A DNA stretch of 40,517 nt from Lachnospiraceae bacterium. Its GTDB lineage: Bacteria > Bacillota > Clostridia > Lachnospirales > Lachnospiraceae. The stretch is taken from NCBI GenBank assembly GCA_022781985.1, contig JALESH010000013.1:1-40517 (forward strand), in the 5' to 3' direction. Positions within the stretch are counted from its first letter, which is position 1, and the number at the start of each line of letters is the position of its first letter. Positions 1-12,696 of the stretch are shown one piece after another. The translations under genes and the position numbers were made by a program. Under the pieces are notes generated by a model, which was given only the letters and a program-made list of their open reading frames with translations, was not told the DNA's origin and ran no database searches.

Positions 1-117
1 CTATCGCACTACCAAAAACGCATTATCACGCATTATTTGGCATTACGCTTCGCAAATTTGTTGCAATTTTGTTGCAAATTCCATTTTCAAAAGCTCGAAA
101 GCCTTGATTTTACTGGA
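1..117. other. 3' flank of tuf with short direct repeats
   Basis: This A+T-rich flank carries two pairs of short direct repeats: ACGCATTAT at 18-26 and 28-36, and TTTGTTGCAA at 57-66 and 68-77. No hairpin followed by a T-run is visible here for tuf, so the terminator may lie outside the window. The repeats have the look of sequence at the end of an integrated element, but no integrase is present and this is only an impression. Confidence 0.3.
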
Positions 118-1311
118 TTACTCGATAATTGTAGCAACACGACCTGAACCTACAGTTCTACCACCCTCACGAATAGCAAATGTCAGACCCTGCTCCATAG
201 CGATAGGATGAATCAGTTCGATAGTCATCTCTACGTTATCACCAGGCATGCACATCTCTGTACCCTCAGGTAAGTTACATACACCGGTTACGTCAGTTGT
301 TCTGAAGTAGAACTGAGGTCTGTAGTTGTTGAAGAAAGGAGTGTGACGTCCACCCTCGTCCTTGGTCAGAACGTAAACCTGTGCTGTGAATTTCTTGTGG
401 CAGGTTACGCTGCCGGGTTTTGCAAGAACCTGGCCTCTTTCGATCTCTGTTCTCTGAACACCACGAAGCAATGCACCAATGTTGTCACCAGCCTGAGCCT
501 CGTCAAGCATCTTACGGAACATTTCGATACCTGTAACAACAGTCTTCTTGGTCTCTTCCTTGATACCAACGATCTCAACCTCTTCGTTGATGTGGAGAGT
601 ACCACGCTCAACACGGCCTGTAGCAACAGTACCGCGGCCTGTGATTGTAAATACGTCCTCAACAGGCATAAGGAAAGGCTTATCTGTATCACGCTCGGGA
701 TCCGGGATATACTCATCAACAGCCTTCATCAGATCAAGGATCTTGTCACCCCACTCAGAGCTGGGATCCTCCAGAGCCTTCAGAGCAGAACCCTGGATAA
801 CAGGTGTGTCATCACCGGGGAACTCATACTCAGAAAGCAGGTCTCTGATTTCCATCTCTACCAGCTCAAGCAGCTCAGGATCGTCAACCATATCACACTT
901 GTTCATGAATACTACGATATAAGGCACGCCTACCTGACGGGAAAGGAGGATGTGCTCCTTTGTCTGAGCCATAACACCGTCAGTTGCAGCCACAACCAGG
1001 ATAGCACCATCCATCTGTGCAGCACCTGTGATCATGTTCTTTACATAGTCGGCATGGCCGGGGCAGTCAACGTGTGCGTAATGTCTCTTCTCAGACTCAT
1101 ACTCAACGTGCGCTGTAGAGATCGTAATACCACGCTCTCTCTCTTCGGGAGCCTTGTCGATCATATCAAAAGCAACAGCCTCACCTGTACCCAGTCTTGC
1201 ATTCAATGTCTTTGTGATTGCAGCAGTCAGGGTTGTTTTACCATGGTCTACGTGACCAATGGTACCAATATTACAATGGGGTTTGTTTCTTTCAAATTTA
1301 GCTTTAGCCAT
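118..1311 (-). CDS. tuf: Translation elongation factor Tu
   Basis: EF-Tu delivers aminoacyl-tRNA to the ribosome as a GTP complex in the cytoplasm. The 397-aa product has the G1 loop GHVDHGKTT near residue 19, DCPGHADY (G3), NKCD (G4) and the two C-terminal beta-barrel domains ending in [15 protein letters not shown], which is full family length. The start is ATG with AAAGGAGG about 9 bases upstream. It is the last gene of the rpsL-rpsG-fusA-tuf group and has its own strong promoter in the 108-bp gap behind fusA, so it can be transcribed apart from fusA. Nothing is odd in the protein. The identification is secure. Confidence 0.99.
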   Translation of the reverse strand: MAKAKFERNKPHCNIGTIGHVDHGKTTLTAAITKTLNARLGTGEAVAFDMIDKAPEERERGITISTAHVEYESEKRHYAHVDCPGHADYVKNMITGAAQMDGAILVVAATDGVMAQTKEHILLSRQVGVPYIVVFMNKCDMVDDPELLELVEMEIRDLLSEYEFPGDDTPVIQGSALKALEDPSSEWGDKILDLMKAVDEYIPDPERDTDKPFLMPVEDVFTITGRGTVATGRVERGTLHINEEVEIVGIKEETKKTVVTGIEMFRKMLDEAQAGDNIGALLRGVQRTEIERGQVLAKPGSVTCHKKFTAQVYVLTKDEGGRHTPFFNNYRPQFYFRTTDVTGVCNLPEGTEMCMPGDNVEMTIELIHPIAMEQGLTFAIREGGRTVGSGRVATIIE

Positions 1312-1380
1312 TTCTAAAGTCCTCCTTTAATTTGGTTAAGAAAATAATTTTGAATTTTTCGATTTACTGGCTTAACATTG

Positions 1381-1409
1381 ATTATATTAAATAATATCAG
1401 GTTTTTCAA
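1381..1409 (-). promoter_or_regulatory. Sigma-A promoter for tuf
   Basis: On the minus strand TTGAAA (1409-1404) is followed after exactly 17 bases by TATAAT (1386-1381). That is five of six matches at -35 and six of six at -10. It sits in the fusA-tuf gap, about 70 bases before the tuf start codon. EF-Tu is needed in excess over EF-G, so a separate tuf promoter is expected. Confidence 0.75.
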
Positions 1410-1419
1410 GCATTATTTG

Positions 1420-3537
1420 CTATTTGCTCTTTGCCGCCAAAACCTTTTCCTGCACGCTCTTGGGCACCGGCTCGTACTTCTCGAAGAACATGGAATAATT
1501 TCCCCTTCCCTGGGTCTTGGAACGCAGGTCTGTGGAATATCCGAACATCTCAGCAAGGGGTACATATCCTCTTACCATCTTACCGCCTCCGATATCATCC
1601 ATACCCTCGATACGGCCGCGGCGTGAGTTGATATCACCGATTACATCTCCCATGTACTCCTCAGGCATGGTTACCTCTACCTTCATGATAGGCTCCAAGA
1701 GTACCGCACCGCCCTTCTTCATAGCCTCCTTGAACGCCATGGAGCCGGCAATATGGAATGCCATTTCTGAAGAGTCAACCTCATGATAGGAACCGTCATA
1801 TACGTTGGCGTGTACACCCAGTACAGGGAATCCTCCCAGGATACCGGCCTTTGCAGCCTCTTCGATACCTTCGCCCACTGCCGGGATGTATTCCTTCGGA
1901 ATCGCGCCGCCTACCACGGTAGACTCGAACTTGAATGTCTCCTCTCCGTTAGGATCCATAGGCTCGAATTTTACCTTGCAGTGGCCGTACTGTCCGCGTC
2001 CGCCGGACTGCTTCGCATATTTGTATTCCTGATCAACAGGCTTTGTAAATGTTTCTTTGTAAGCAACCTGAGGAGCGCCTACGTTGGCCTCCACCTTGAA
2101 CTCGCGCAGAAGTCTGTCTACGATAATTTCCAGATGGAGCTCACCCATACCTGCGATAATGGTCTGTCCTGTCTCCGAATCCGTATGGGCACGGAAGGTG
2201 GGATCCTCTTCAGCCAGCTTGGCCAGTGCCTCACCCATCTTGCCCTGTCCTGCCTTGGTCTTGGGCTCAATCGCCAGTTCGATAACCGGCTCGGGAAATT
2301 CCATGGACTCAAGGATAACCGGATGCTGCTCATCGCAGATAGTATCTCCTGTCGTGGTGAACTTAAATCCTACTGCCGCCGCAATATCGCCGGCATAAAC
2401 CTTATCCAGCTCCGCCCTCTTATTGGCATGCATCTGCAGGATACGTCCCACACGTTCTTTTTTATCCTTGGTTGCATTCAATACATAGGAACCAGAATTC
2501 ATCGTACCGGAGTAAACCCTGAAGAATGCCAGCTTACCTACGAAGGGATCCGCCATGATCTTGAAGGCCAGGGCTGAGAAGGGCTCCTCATCAGAAGAAT
2601 GTCTCTCTATCTCATTTCCATCCAGATCCACACCCTTGATGGCAGGGATGTCTGTAGGCGCAGGCATAAATGCAAGGATAGCATCCAGCAGCTTCTGAAC
2701 CCCTTTGTTTCTGTAGGCAGTACCGCAGCATACCGGGATCGCAGCACACTCGCAGGTTCCCTTTCTGAGCGCCGCCTTGAGCTGCTCATTGGTAGGCTCC
2801 TCGCCTTCCAGGTACATCATCATCAGGTCGTCATCCAGCTCACTGATTTTCTCTACCAGCTCTGCACGGTAAAGCTCCGCCTCATCCTTCATATCCTCCG
2901 GGATATCTACGATAGAGATGTCCTCACCCTTTTCATCGTTGTAAATATATGCCTGCATTTCAAACAAATCAATGATTCCCTTGAAATCGTCCTCCTTGCC
3001 GATGGGCAGCTGGATGCAGATTGCATTCTTTCCAAGCCTGGTTCTGATCTGATCCACGGCACCATAAAAGTTTGCACCTAAAATGTCCATCTTATTGATG
3101 TATGCCATTCTCGGTACGTTGTAAGTGTCGGCCTGGCGCCAAACATTTTCCGACTGAGGCTCTACACCACCCTTTGCACAAAATACACCCACAGCACCAT
3201 CCAGCACACGGAGTGAACGTTCAACCTCCACAGTAAAGTCAACGTGTCCGGGTGTATCAATGATATTGATACGATGCTCTAATGCGCCCGGCTTTGCCTT
3301 GCACTTTTCCTGCTCTGTCCAATGACATGTGGTAGCGGCTGATGTAATTGTTATACCTCTTTCCTGCTCCTGTTCCATCCAGTCCATGGTAGCAGTACCT
3401 TCATGAGTATCACCAATCTTATAGTTAACACCGGTATAGTATAAGATACGCTCTGTCAGAGTAGTTTTACCCGCATCAATATGGGCCATAATACCGATAT
3501 TTCTGGTTCTCTCTAATGGATATTCTCTTCCAGCCAA
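1420..3537 (-). CDS. fusA: Translation elongation factor G
   Basis: EF-G is the GTPase that drives tRNA-mRNA translocation and, with RRF, ribosome recycling. The 705-aa product shows AHIDAGKTT (G1, about residues 18-26), the switch region [18 protein letters not shown] (G3) and NKMD (G4). The later EF-G domains follow, including [15 protein letters not shown] and [20 protein letters not shown] near the C-terminus. The length fits the family. It starts 14 bp after rpsG with an AAGGAGG site and is co-transcribed with rpsL and rpsG from the promoter at 4735-4763. No unusual residues were noticed. Confidence 0.99.
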   Translation of the reverse strand: MAGREYPLERTRNIGIMAHIDAGKTTLTERILYYTGVNYKIGDTHEGTATMDWMEQEQERGITITSAATTCHWTEQEKCKAKPGALEHRINIIDTPGHVDFTVEVERSLRVLDGAVGVFCAKGGVEPQSENVWRQADTYNVPRMAYINKMDILGANFYGAVDQIRTRLGKNAICIQLPIGKEDDFKGIIDLFEMQAYIYNDEKGEDISIVDIPEDMKDEAELYRAELVEKISELDDDLMMMYLEGEEPTNEQLKAALRKGTCECAAIPVCCGTAYRNKGVQKLLDAILAFMPAPTDIPAIKGVDLDGNEIERHSSDEEPFSALAFKIMADPFVGKLAFFRVYSGTMNSGSYVLNATKDKKERVGRILQMHANKRAELDKVYAGDIAAAVGFKFTTTGDTICDEQHPVILESMEFPEPVIELAIEPKTKAGQGKMGEALAKLAEEDPTFRAHTDSETGQTIIAGMGELHLEIIVDRLLREFKVEANVGAPQVAYKETFTKPVDQEYKYAKQSGGRGQYGHCKVKFEPMDPNGEETFKFESTVVGGAIPKEYIPAVGEGIEEAAKAGILGGFPVLGVHANVYDGSYHEVDSSEMAFHIAGSMAFKEAMKKGGAVLLEPIMKVEVTMPEEYMGDVIGDINSRRGRIEGMDDIGGGKMVRGYVPLAEMFGYSTDLRSKTQGRGNYSMFFEKYEPVPKSVQEKVLAAKSK

Positions 3538-3551
3538 GGGTTTTTCCTCCT

Positions 3552-4139
<588 letters not shown>

Positions 4140-4196
4140 CTATATATGATACAGAATTCCAACACAAATTAGTCCTGTTGTTACATAAAATCCCGA

Positions 4197-4616
4197 CTAT
4201 TTACCAGCCTTGGGCCTCTTGGCGCCGTATTTGGAACGAGCCTGCTTTCTGTTAGCGACTCCGGCAGTATCAAGGGTACCTCTGATGATGTGGTATCTTG
4301 TACCGGGAAGGTCTTTCACCCTTCCTCCCCTGATCAGAACAACGCTGTGCTCCTGCAAGTTATGACCTTCTCCTGGAATGTAGCTGGTCACCTCGATTCC
4401 GTTGGAAAGACGAACTCTGGCGATCTTTCTGAGAGCTGAGTTAGGTTTCTTAGGAGTTGCAGTCTTAACAGCCGTGCAGACTCCTCTCTTCTGGGGAGAA
4501 GAAGTATTGGTTGCCTTCTTATGAAGAGAGTTGTATCCCTTCTGAAGAGCAGGTGCTGTTGACTTCTTTACGGTTGTCTGACGTCCCTTTCTTACTAACT
4601 GATTAAATGTTGGCAT
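4197..4616 (-). CDS. rpsL: 30S ribosomal protein S12
   Basis: S12 lies at the decoding centre and governs accuracy. The 139-aa product has the invariant loop [11 protein letters not shown] and the second loop [13 protein letters not shown]. The lysines whose changes give streptomycin resistance (E. coli K42 and K87 equivalents) are unchanged. The C-terminus [13 protein letters not shown] is standard. It is the first gene of the str group. A promoter lies 120-150 bases upstream, and the ATG follows a GGAGGTG site. Confidence 0.99.
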   Translation of the reverse strand: MPTFNQLVRKGRQTTVKKSTAPALQKGYNSLHKKATNTSSPQKRGVCTAVKTATPKKPNSALRKIARVRLSNGIEVTSYIPGEGHNLQEHSVVLIRGGRVKDLPGTRYHIIRGTLDTAGVANRKQARSKYGAKRPKAGK

Positions 4617-4700
4617 TCTGTTTCACCTCCTGCGTTTTTATGCCGGCCTTTCTGCGGCCTGTTTCTGTCGGCTTCGGACTCCATCCTCTTCTTCAGGCAC

Positions 4701-4761
4701 AAAAAAGACAATGCATCCGAATGCACACTTTGATAGTATAAGTGTTCCCGGGTGCATTGTC
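4701..4761 (-). terminator. Inverted repeat plus T-run after rpoC, enclosing a promoter
   Basis: On the minus strand GACAATGCA (4761-4753) and TGCATTGTC (4715-4707) form a perfect 9-bp inverted repeat. Six T residues (4706-4701) follow directly. The loop is 37 bases and holds the -10 box of the rpsL promoter. A smaller alternative hairpin, TGCAT-TCGG-ATGCA (4724-4711), shares the right arm. Either could terminate rpoC transcripts. The long loop makes strength uncertain. Confidence 0.5.
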
Positions 4762-4763
4762 AA
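4735..4763 (-). promoter_or_regulatory. Sigma-A promoter for rpsL-rpsG-fusA
   Basis: TTGACA (4763-4758), a 17-base spacer and TATACT (4740-4735) read on the minus strand between rpoC and rpsL. The -35 is a perfect match and the -10 matches five of six. This explains separate initiation of the str genes after the rpoBC unit. The -35 box overlaps one arm of the inverted repeat described at 4701-4761. Confidence 0.8.
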
Positions 4764-4787
4764 TATCTTTTGCAAAATTGCAGGGAA

Positions 4788-7700
4788 TTATATTTCTATA
4801 TCTTCCGTTTCTTCTGTTTCCTCTGCCTCATCATATTCTCCGGCTTCCTCGTTCAGTTCCTCATATTCCTCTATCTCAGCAGGCTCTCCGAACTCCTCAC
4901 CAAAGTCTACTTCCTCTGTTTCAAAATCATCCTCTTCAAAAGCAATCACATCAGTATCCATCGGTCTGAGATCCGTATCCAGCATGGTGCTGCGGTATCT
5001 CTTCATACCTGTTCCTGCAGGAATCAGCTTACCGATAATGACATTTTCCTTCAGACCGATCAGTGGGTCTGCCTTTCCTTTAATCGCTGCCTCTGTCAGC
5101 ACCTTGGTTGTCTCCTGGAAGGATGCTGCTGAGAGGAAGGAATTGGTGGCCAGGGCGGCTTTTGTAATACCCAGCATAACCTGCTTGCCTTCTGCCGGCT
5201 CTCTGCCCTCTGCCAGGAGCTTCTCATTCATCTCCTCATAGTCCAGAATATCCACCAGCGTTCCGGGCAGGAAGTCCGCATCACCGTTGCTCTCTATCCG
5301 GACCTTCTTCAGCATCTGACGGACGATGACCTCGATGTGCTTGTCGCTGATATCCACACCCTGCAGACGGTATACCCTCTGAACCTCCCGGAGCATATAA
5401 TCCTGAACAGCCCTGACACCCTTGATCTTAAGCAGATCGTGAGGATTGACACTTCCCTCCGTCAGCTCATCACCGGCCTCCAGCACTGTGCCGTCCAGAA
5501 TCTTGATCCTGGAACCATAAGGTATCAGGTATGCCTTGCTCTCTCCTGTCTCCTCATTGGTAATCACAATCTCGCGCTTTTTCTTGGTATCCTTGATGGT
5601 AGCCATGCCGCCAAACTCTGCGATAATGGCAAGACCCTTAGGCTTTCTGGCCTCAAAAAGCTCCTCCACACGAGGAAGACCCTGGGTGATATCGTCACCG
5701 GCCACACCGCCCGTATGGAAGGTACGCATGGTAAGCTGTGTCCCCGGCTCGCCGATGGACTGCGCCGCGATGATTCCTACAGCCTCACCCACCTGCACCG
5801 CCTCGCCGGTAGCCATGTTGGCGCCGTAGCACTTGGCACAGATGCCATTGTGAGAACGGCAGGTAAGGATCGTCCTGATCTTCACCTTTTCGATGGGCTG
5901 GCCCTTCTCATCCACACCCTCGCTGAGGATCCGGGCGGCACGGCTGGGCGTGATCATATGATTGCTCTTTACGATCATGTTGCCTTCCCTGTCCCTGATA
6001 TCCTCACAGGCATATCTTCCGTTGATTCTGTCCTTCAGCCCTTCAATGGTTTCCTTTCCGTCCATAAAAGCCTTTACAGCCATGCCCGGAATCTCGCCCT
6101 TATCCTCACAGCAGTCTACCTCCCGGATGATCAGCTCCTGGGAAACGTCTACCATTCTCCTGGTCAGATATCCTGAGTCAGCGGTACGCAGTGCCGTGTC
6201 GGACAGCCCCTTGCGGGCACCGTGAGCGGACATGAAATACTCCAGAACATCCAGACCCTCACGGAAATTGGACTTGATGGGCAGCTCAATGGTTCTTCCC
6301 GTGGTATCCGCCATCAGCCCTCGCATGCCCGCCAGCTGCTTGATCTGCTGGTTGGAACCACGGGCACCGGAATCCGCCATCATAAAGATATTGTTGTACT
6401 TATCCAAGCCTGCCAGCAATACCTCTGTCAGCTTCTTATCTGTCTCATTCCAGGTCTCCACCACTGCACGATATCTTTCCTCCTCCGTAATCAGTCCTCT
6501 CCTGTAGTTCTGGGAGATCCTGTCTACCGTGAACTGAGCCTCATCCAGCATCTCCTGCTTCTGCTCCGGCACCGTCATATCGGAAACGGAAACCGTCATG
6601 GCTGCCCTGGTGGAATATTTATATCCTGTAGACTTGATCAGATCCAGGACCTCTGCGGTCTTGGAGGCGCCATGGGTATTGATGACCTTCTCCAGTATCT
6701 GCTTTAACTGCTTCTTGCCTACGTGGAAATCCACCTCCAGCTTCAGGAAGTTCTCCGGCTCTGTTCTGTCCACAAAGCCCAGATCCTGAGGAAGGATCTC
6801 ATTGAACAGGAAACGTCCCAGGGTGGAATTTACATTGCCGCTTATCTCCTCTCCTGCTGCGTTGACGCGGCTCACCCTCACATTGATCCGGGAATGCAGG
6901 GTGCAGCAGCCGTTTTCATAGGCCAGAATAGCCTCATTTACACTCTTATAATAATTGCCTTCCCCTGTGGCGCCAGGCCTCTCCTGGGTCAGATAATAAA
7001 TACCCAGCACCATATCCTGAGAGGGCACCGCCACCGGCCCGCCATCGGAGGGCTTCAGCAGGTTGTTGGGGGACAGCAGAAGGAAACGGCACTCTGCCTG
7101 GGCCTCCACGGAGAGAGGAAGATGCACTGCCATCTGGTCACCGTCGAAGTCCGCATTGAAGGCCGTACATACCAGGGGATGAAGCTTGATCGCCTTGCCC
7201 TCAACCAGAATAGGCTCAAATGCCTGGATACCCAGCCTGTGAAGCGTAGGTGCCCGGTTGAGCATGACCGGATGCTCCTTGATGACCTCCTCCAGCACAT
7301 CCCATACCTGTGTATCCAGCCTCTCTACCAGCTTCTTGGCATTCTTGATGTTCTGTGAGATTCCCCTTGCCACCAGTTCCTTCATAACAAAGGGCTTGAA
7401 AAGCTCTATGGCCATCTCCTTGGGCAGACCGCACTGATAGATTTTCAGCTCCGGCCCCACTACGATAACAGAACGTCCCGAATAGTCTACACGCTTACCC
7501 AGAAGGTTCTGACGGAAACGTCCAGATTTTCCCTTTAACATGTCGGAAAGGGACTTAAGGGCCCTGTTGCCGGGTCCTGTTACCGGCCTGCCCCTCCTGC
7601 CGTTGTCAATCAGGGCATCCACGGCCTCCTGAAGCATTCTTTTTTCATTGCGGACAATGATATCCGGCGCCCCCAGCTCCAAAAGCCTGTTCAGCCTGTT

Positions 7701-8522
7701 ATTTCTGTTTATGATCCTTCTGTATAAGTCATTCAGGTCGGAGGTGGCAAAGCGCCCGCCATCCAGCTGCACCATAGGGCGCAAATCCGGAGGGATAACA
7801 GGAATTGCATCCATGATCATCCATTCAGGCTTGTTGCCGGACTCCCTGAACGCCTCCACTACCTCCAGCCTCTTGATGATCCTTGCCCGCTTCTGTCCGG
7901 TGGAGTCCTTCAGGTCGGCCTTCAGCTCTGCAGCTTCTGTCTCCAGTTCAATGGCCTGCAGCAGCTCCTTAATAGCCTCTGCTCCCATTCCCACCCGGAA
8001 TCGGTTCCCCCAGGTTTCCCTGGCATCCTGATACTCCTTCTCAGAGAGAACCTGCTTATAGTCCAGATCTGTGTCTCCTGGATCCAGTACGATGTAGGAA
8101 GCAAAGTACAGCACCTTCTCCAGCACCCTGGGAGAAAGATCCAGAATCAATCCCATACGGCTGGGAATTCCTTTAAAATACCAGATATGGGATACCGGGG
8201 CTGCCAGCTCAATGTGTCCCATTCGCTCCCTGCGCACACTTGCCTTGGTCACCTCCACACCGCAGCGGTCACAGACAACCCCCCTGTATCTGATCTTTTT
8301 ATATTTGCCACAATGACACTCCCAGTCCTTGCTGGGGCCGAAAATCTTCTCACAGAACAGCCCCTCCTTTTCGGGCTTCAGGGTTCTGTAGTTGATGGTC
8401 TCCGGCTTTGTCACCTCACCCCGGGACCACTCTCTGATTTTCTCCGGAGATGCTAAACCAATTTTGATCGCATCAAAGGTCATAGGTTGATATGTTTCCT
8501 GTTTTGTTTCCGGCATCTTCAC
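4788..8522 (-). CDS. rpoC: RNA polymerase beta-prime subunit
   Basis: This is the catalytic subunit of RNA polymerase. It has the N-terminal zinc ribbon ([20 protein letters not shown]), the catalytic [12 protein letters not shown] loop that binds Mg2+, the trigger-loop region [11 protein letters not shown] and the second zinc site with [13 protein letters not shown]. The length, about 1,244 aa, fits Clostridia. The last 50 or so residues are extremely rich in Glu/Asp. The start is uncertain. AAAGGA is immediately before an ATG at 8528, 6 bases before a GTG at 8522 and 12 bases before the ATG at 8516, which gives the usual MPETKQE. I chose the GTG on spacing. It lies 33-39 bp downstream of rpoB. 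Confidence 0.98.
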   Translation of the reverse strand: MKMPETKQETYQPMTFDAIKIGLASPEKIREWSRGEVTKPETINYRTLKPEKEGLFCEKIFGPSKDWECHCGKYKKIRYRGVVCDRCGVEVTKASVRRERMGHIELAAPVSHIWYFKGIPSRMGLILDLSPRVLEKVLYFASYIVLDPGDTDLDYKQVLSEKEYQDARETWGNRFRVGMGAEAIKELLQAIELETEAAELKADLKDSTGQKRARIIKRLEVVEAFRESGNKPEWMIMDAIPVIPPDLRPMVQLDGGRFATSDLNDLYRRIINRNNRLNRLLELGAPDIIVRNEKRMLQEAVDALIDNGRRGRPVTGPGNRALKSLSDMLKGKSGRFRQNLLGKRVDYSGRSVIVVGPELKIYQCGLPKEMAIELFKPFVMKELVARGISQNIKNAKKLVERLDTQVWDVLEEVIKEHPVMLNRAPTLHRLGIQAFEPILVEGKAIKLHPLVCTAFNADFDGDQMAVHLPLSVEAQAECRFLLLSPNNLLKPSDGGPVAVPSQDMVLGIYYLTQERPGATGEGNYYKSVNEAILAYENGCCTLHSRINVRVSRVNAAGEEISGNVNSTLGRFLFNEILPQDLGFVDRTEPENFLKLEVDFHVGKKQLKQILEKVINTHGASKTAEVLDLIKSTGYKYSTRAAMTVSVSDMTVPEQKQEMLDEAQFTVDRISQNYRRGLITEEERYRAVVETWNETDKKLTEVLLAGLDKYNNIFMMADSGARGSNQQIKQLAGMRGLMADTTGRTIELPIKSNFREGLDVLEYFMSAHGARKGLSDTALRTADSGYLTRRMVDVSQELIIREVDCCEDKGEIPGMAVKAFMDGKETIEGLKDRINGRYACEDIRDREGNMIVKSNHMITPSRAARILSEGVDEKGQPIEKVKIRTILTCRSHNGICAKCYGANMATGEAVQVGEAVGIIAAQSIGEPGTQLTMRTFHTGGVAGDDITQGLPRVEELFEARKPKGLAIIAEFGGMATIKDTKKKREIVITNEETGESKAYLIPYGSRIKILDGTVLEAGDELTEGSVNPHDLLKIKGVRAVQDYMLREVQRVYRLQGVDISDKHIEVIVRQMLKKVRIESNGDADFLPGTLVDILDYEEMNEKLLAEGREPAEGKQVMLGITKAALATNSFLSAASFQETTKVLTEAAIKGKADPLIGLKENVIIGKLIPAGTGMKRYRSTMLDTDLRPMDTDVIAFEEDDFETEEVDFGEEFGEPAEIEEYEELNEEAGEYDEAEETEETEDIEI

Positions 8523-8561
8523 ACACATTCCTTTCTTTTCGGACTGCTAATCTCTTTTTCC

Positions 8562-11500
8562 CTATTCGTCGTAAGATTCTGCAAACTCGGCTTCGTCACC
8601 CAGTTCCAGGTCAAATTCCTCTTCTGCCTCCTCATCGGTGCTCACAAGCTCGCCGCTGTCCGCATCAAATTCCTGCTTCTGATAGCCCATGTCTCCCAGG
8701 GACTCCTGCTCATAATCGTAATTTCTGGAATCTCCCTCCATCTCATAGCGATAGTCATTGTCACCGTAATCAATGGTCTCCACGATCTCCACCTCGGTCT
8801 GATCCTCCCGCAGGACACGCACATCAAGCCCCAGCGACTGCAGCTCCTTTAAGAGTACCTTGAAGGATTCCGGAATGCCCGGCTCCGGAATATTGTCTCC
8901 CTTGATGATGGCCTCGTAGGTCTTGACACGCCCTACCACATCATCTGATTTCACAGTCAGGATCTCCTGCAGCGTGTAGGAAGCACCGTATGCCTCCAAT
9001 GCCCAAACCTCCATCTCTCCGAAGCGCTGTCCGCCGAACTGTGCCTTTCCGCCCAGTGGCTGCTGTGTTACCAGGGAATAGGGGCCTGTAGAACGGGCAT
9101 GGATCTTATCATCTACCAGATGGTGAAGCTTCAGATAATGCATGTGTCCGATGGTTACCGGACTGTCAAAATACTCTCCGGTCCTTCCGTCGCGGAGCCT
9201 CACCTTACCGTCCCTGGAGATCGGTACGCCCTTCCAGAGCTCCCTGTGGTCTCTGTTCTTATATAAATAATCCAATACCTCCGGAAGCAGATCCTCCCTG
9301 TGCTTCTTTTCAAACTCTTCCCATTCTAGGTTCACATAATCATTGGCCAGATCCAGGGTATCCATGATGTCATTCTCATTGGCTCCGTCAAAGACGGGAG
9401 TTGCCACATTGAAGCCCAGAGCCTTTGCCGCCAGGGAAAGATGGATTTCCAATACCTGTCCGATGTTCATACGGGAAGGCACGCCCAGAGGGTTCAATAC
9501 GATATCCAGAGGCCGTCCGTTGGGCAGATAGGGCATATCCTCCACCGGCAGCACACGGGATACCACACCCTTGTTTCCATGACGTCCCGCCATCTTGTCA
9601 CCCACAGAAATCTTCCTCTTCTGGGCTATATAGATACGGACTGCCTGATTTACACCGGGAGAGAGTTCATCCCCGTTCTCCCTTGTAAATACCTTGGCAT
9701 CCACAACAATACCATATTCTCCGTGAGGCACCTTCAGCGAGGTATCTCTTACCTCTCTGGCCTTTTCACCAAAGATGGCGCGCAGCAGCCTCTCCTCTGC
9801 CGTAAGCTCGGTCTCTCCCTTGGGGGTCACTTTACCCACTAGGATGTCTCCGGCACGAACCTCGGCACCGATTCTGATGATGCCTCTGTCATCCAGATCC
9901 TTCAGTGCATCGTCACCCACACCGGGTACGTCCCTGGTGATTTCCTCGGGGCCCAGCTTGGTATCACGGGCCTCTGCCTCATACTCTTCTATATGGACGG
10001 AGGTGTATACATCCTCCTGCACCAGCCGTTCACTTAATAAAACTGCATCCTCGTAGTTATAACCCTCCCAGGTCATAAATCCGATCAGAGGATTCTTACC
10101 CAGGGCAAGCTCCCCTCCTGAGGTGGAGGGTCCGTCTGCAATTACCTGTCCCTTGACCACCCGGTCACCCTTAAATACGATGGGCTTCTGATTATAGCAG
10201 TTGGACTGGTTGCTTCGCGAAAACTTGGTCAGCCGGTACTCATCCCGCTCACCATCATCGTAGGTCATCTTAATCAGCCGGGAGGAAACATAGTCTATGG
10301 TTCCCGACTTTCTTGCCACCACGCAGACCCCGGAGTCTACCGCCGCCTTCGGCTCCATACCGGTTCCCACTGCGGGAGCCTCTGTGGTCAGAAGGGGCAC
10401 TGCCTGACGCTGCATGTTGGATCCCATCAGCGCCCGGTTGGCATCATCATTCTCCAGGAAAGGAATCAGAGCCGTAGCCACCGAGAACACCATCTTAGGG
10501 GATACATCCATATAGTCAAACATTGCCTTAGGATACTCGGAGGTCTCCTCCCTGTAGCGGCCGGATACGGTATTTCTCACAAAATACCCATTCTCATCCA
10601 GGGCCTCATTGGCCTGGGCCACATGGTAATTGTCCTCCTCATCCGCTGTCATATATTCTACTTCCTCCGTCACACGGGGGTTGGCCGGATCCGTCTTATC
10701 TATTTTGCGATAGGGCGCTTCCACAAATCCGTACTCATTGATCCTTGCATAGGATGCAAGGGAGTTGATCAGTCCGATGTTGGGACCCTCCGGTGTTTCG
10801 ATCGGGCACATCCTCCCATAGTGGGAATAATGTACGTCACGCACCTCAAACCCGGCACGATCCCTGGACAGACCGCCCGGTCCCAACGCAGAAAGACGCC
10901 TCTTATGAGTCAGCTCACCCAGAGGATTGTTCTGATCCATAAACTGAGACAGCTGGGAGGAGCCGAAGAACTCCTTCACCGCCGCCTGAACCGGCTTGAT
11001 ATTAATAAGCACCTGGGGAGATATTTCCTCCGCATCATGGGTGGTCATCCTCTCCCTTACCACTCGTTCCAGCCTGGAAAGGCCGATTCTGTACTGATTC
11101 TGCAGCAGCTCGCCCACTGCACGGATGCGCCTGTTGCCCAGATGGTCTATATCATCATCATTTCCGATACCATATTCCAGATGAATGTTATAATTAATTG
11201 AAGCAAGGATGTCTTCCTTGGTCACATGCTTGGGAACAAGCTCATGCACATTCTTACGGATAGCCTCTGCCAGAGCCTCTGCATCCTCACTGTATTCTTC
11301 CAGGATCTGCGCCAGAACAGGGTAATATACTGCCTCATGGATTCCCAGCTCTTCGGGATCGCAGTCTACAAAGCTGGTGATATCCACCATCATATTGGAA
11401 AGAACCTTTGTATTCCTTTCCTCGGTCTGGATATATACATAGGGTACTGCCGCATTCTGAATGTCATCCGCAAGCTCCGCTGTCACCCTTGTGCCCGCAG

Positions 11501-12431
11501 CAGCCAGGATCTCACCTGTGGTCATATCCACTACATCCTCCGCCAGGATGTGATGTCTGATCCTGTTCCTGAGGGCAAGCTTTTTGTTGAATTTATATCT
11601 TCCGACTTTGGCCAAATCATATCTTCTGGGGTCAAAAAACATGGCGTTAATCAGGCTTTCTGCACTTTCCACGCTGAGAGGCTCACCAGGACGGATTTTT
11701 TTGTATAACTCTAAAAGACCCTCCTGATAGTTCTCAGAAGTGTCCTTTGAGAAGCTGGCCTCTATCTTGGGCTCATCACCAAATAATTCCCTGATCTCAT
11801 CATTGGTACCCACACCCAGTGCCCTGACCAGCACTGTGATCGGTACCTTTCTGGTTCTGTCTACTCGTACATAAAAAACATCATTGGAATCCGTCTCATA
11901 TTCCAGCCACGCACCACGGTTAGGGATGACAGTGGAAGAAAAAAGCCTTTTGCCGATTTTATCATGGCCGATTGCATAATAAATACCGGGGGAACGTCCC
12001 AGCTGGCTGACAATAACACGTTCTGCACCGTTGATTACGAAGGTTCCCGTTTCCGTCATCAGGGGAAGATCTCCCATAAAGATCTCATGCTCGCTGATCT
12101 CCTCTTTTTCCTTATTATACAGGCGAACCCTAACCTTTAACGGCGCCGCATAGGTAGCATCTCTCTCCTTACATTTTTCGATAGAATACTTCACATCTTT
12201 TTCGCACAGTTCGAAGTCCACAAATTCCAGACTTAAATGTCCGCTGTAATCCGCGATCGGAGAGATATCGTCAAAGACCTCTTTCAGGCCTTCTTCGAGA
12301 AACCATCTGTAGGAGTCCTTCTGGACTTCTATCAGATTCGGCATTTCCAAAACCTCTTTTTGTCGCGAATAACTCATACGTATGTTCTTACCGGCGGCAA
12401 TAGGACGTATTCTGTTCTTTTCCATTGACAT
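8562..12431 (-). CDS. rpoB: RNA polymerase beta subunit
   Basis: This subunit forms the second half of the RNA polymerase active site. The 1,289-aa product has the rifampicin-binding region ([29 protein letters not shown]) with wild-type residues at the classic resistance positions. Also present are [15 protein letters not shown] and the C-terminal [24 protein letters not shown] clamp sequence. A strongly acidic tail of about 70 residues follows the last conserved block and parallels the acidic tail of RpoC. ATG at 12431 and ATG at 12425 are both possible starts behind GGGGTG. Its own promoter lies at 12550-12578. Confidence 0.98.
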   Translation of the reverse strand: MSMEKNRIRPIAAGKNIRMSYSRQKEVLEMPNLIEVQKDSYRWFLEEGLKEVFDDISPIADYSGHLSLEFVDFELCEKDVKYSIEKCKERDATYAAPLKVRVRLYNKEKEEISEHEIFMGDLPLMTETGTFVINGAERVIVSQLGRSPGIYYAIGHDKIGKRLFSSTVIPNRGAWLEYETDSNDVFYVRVDRTRKVPITVLVRALGVGTNDEIRELFGDEPKIEASFSKDTSENYQEGLLELYKKIRPGEPLSVESAESLINAMFFDPRRYDLAKVGRYKFNKKLALRNRIRHHILAEDVVDMTTGEILAAAGTRVTAELADDIQNAAVPYVYIQTEERNTKVLSNMMVDITSFVDCDPEELGIHEAVYYPVLAQILEEYSEDAEALAEAIRKNVHELVPKHVTKEDILASINYNIHLEYGIGNDDDIDHLGNRRIRAVGELLQNQYRIGLSRLERVVRERMTTHDAEEISPQVLINIKPVQAAVKEFFGSSQLSQFMDQNNPLGELTHKRRLSALGPGGLSRDRAGFEVRDVHYSHYGRMCPIETPEGPNIGLINSLASYARINEYGFVEAPYRKIDKTDPANPRVTEEVEYMTADEEDNYHVAQANEALDENGYFVRNTVSGRYREETSEYPKAMFDYMDVSPKMVFSVATALIPFLENDDANRALMGSNMQRQAVPLLTTEAPAVGTGMEPKAAVDSGVCVVARKSGTIDYVSSRLIKMTYDDGERDEYRLTKFSRSNQSNCYNQKPIVFKGDRVVKGQVIADGPSTSGGELALGKNPLIGFMTWEGYNYEDAVLLSERLVQEDVYTSVHIEEYEAEARDTKLGPEEITRDVPGVGDDALKDLDDRGIIRIGAEVRAGDILVGKVTPKGETELTAEERLLRAIFGEKAREVRDTSLKVPHGEYGIVVDAKVFTRENGDELSPGVNQAVRIYIAQKRKISVGDKMAGRHGNKGVVSRVLPVEDMPYLPNGRPLDIVLNPLGVPSRMNIGQVLEIHLSLAAKALGFNVATPVFDGANENDIMDTLDLANDYVNLEWEEFEKKHREDLLPEVLDYLYKNRDHRELWKGVPISRDGKVRLRDGRTGEYFDSPVTIGHMHYLKLHHLVDDKIHARSTGPYSLVTQQPLGGKAQFGGQRFGEMEVWALEAYGASYTLQEILTVKSDDVVGRVKTYEAIIKGDNIPEPGIPESFKVLLKELQSLGLDVRVLREDQTEVEIVETIDYGDNDYRYEMEGDSRNYDYEQESLGDMGYQKQEFDADSGELVSTDEEAEEEFDLELGDEAEFAESYDE

Positions 12432-12549
12432 TTCACCCCGTTCTTTATGATTTTGAGCCTATTAATCGGTGATTTACATATCTGGCATCTTCATTTCTGT
12501 TTGTACAAAAATGAAAGGTAAGCCACCTTACCACAATAGTGCACCATAC

Positions 12550-12578
12550 ATTCTACTACAAGAGCTTTTTTGAGTCAA
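12550..12578 (-). promoter_or_regulatory. Sigma-A promoter for rpoBC
   Basis: TTGACT (12578-12573), a 17-base spacer and TAGAAT (12555-12550) lie on the minus strand in the 265-bp gap between rplL and rpoB. They are just downstream of the rplL hairpin terminator. Five of six bases match at each box. A leader of roughly 110 bases would precede rpoB. Confidence 0.7.
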
Positions 12579-12636
12579 GTTTTTTCTGTGAGAAACGTAC
12601 ACCTGACGTCTCACCCTGGCTCTTCTGCTGCAGTGC

Positions 12637-12671
12637 AAAAAAGAACGGTGTCCGCATAGCACGGACACCGT
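12637..12671 (-). terminator. Terminator after rplL
   Basis: On the minus strand ACGGTGTCCG (12671-12662) pairs perfectly with CGGACACCGT (12654-12645) around a 7-base loop. TC and six T residues (12642-12637) follow. It is a textbook intrinsic terminator 25 bp behind the rplL stop and probably sets the rplJL to rpoBC transcript ratio. Confidence 0.88.
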
Positions 12672-12696
12672 CACTCTTATCTCATGTTCAGCCGGA

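Noticed and set aside
343-1317. Plus-strand open frame of 324 codons across tuf
   Set aside because: It is the antisense shadow of the highly conserved tuf gene and has no family resemblance.
10850-11000. Rifampicin-resistance mutation in rpoB
   Set aside because: The core region reads as wild type at the classic positions ([11 protein letters not shown] and HKRRLSALG).
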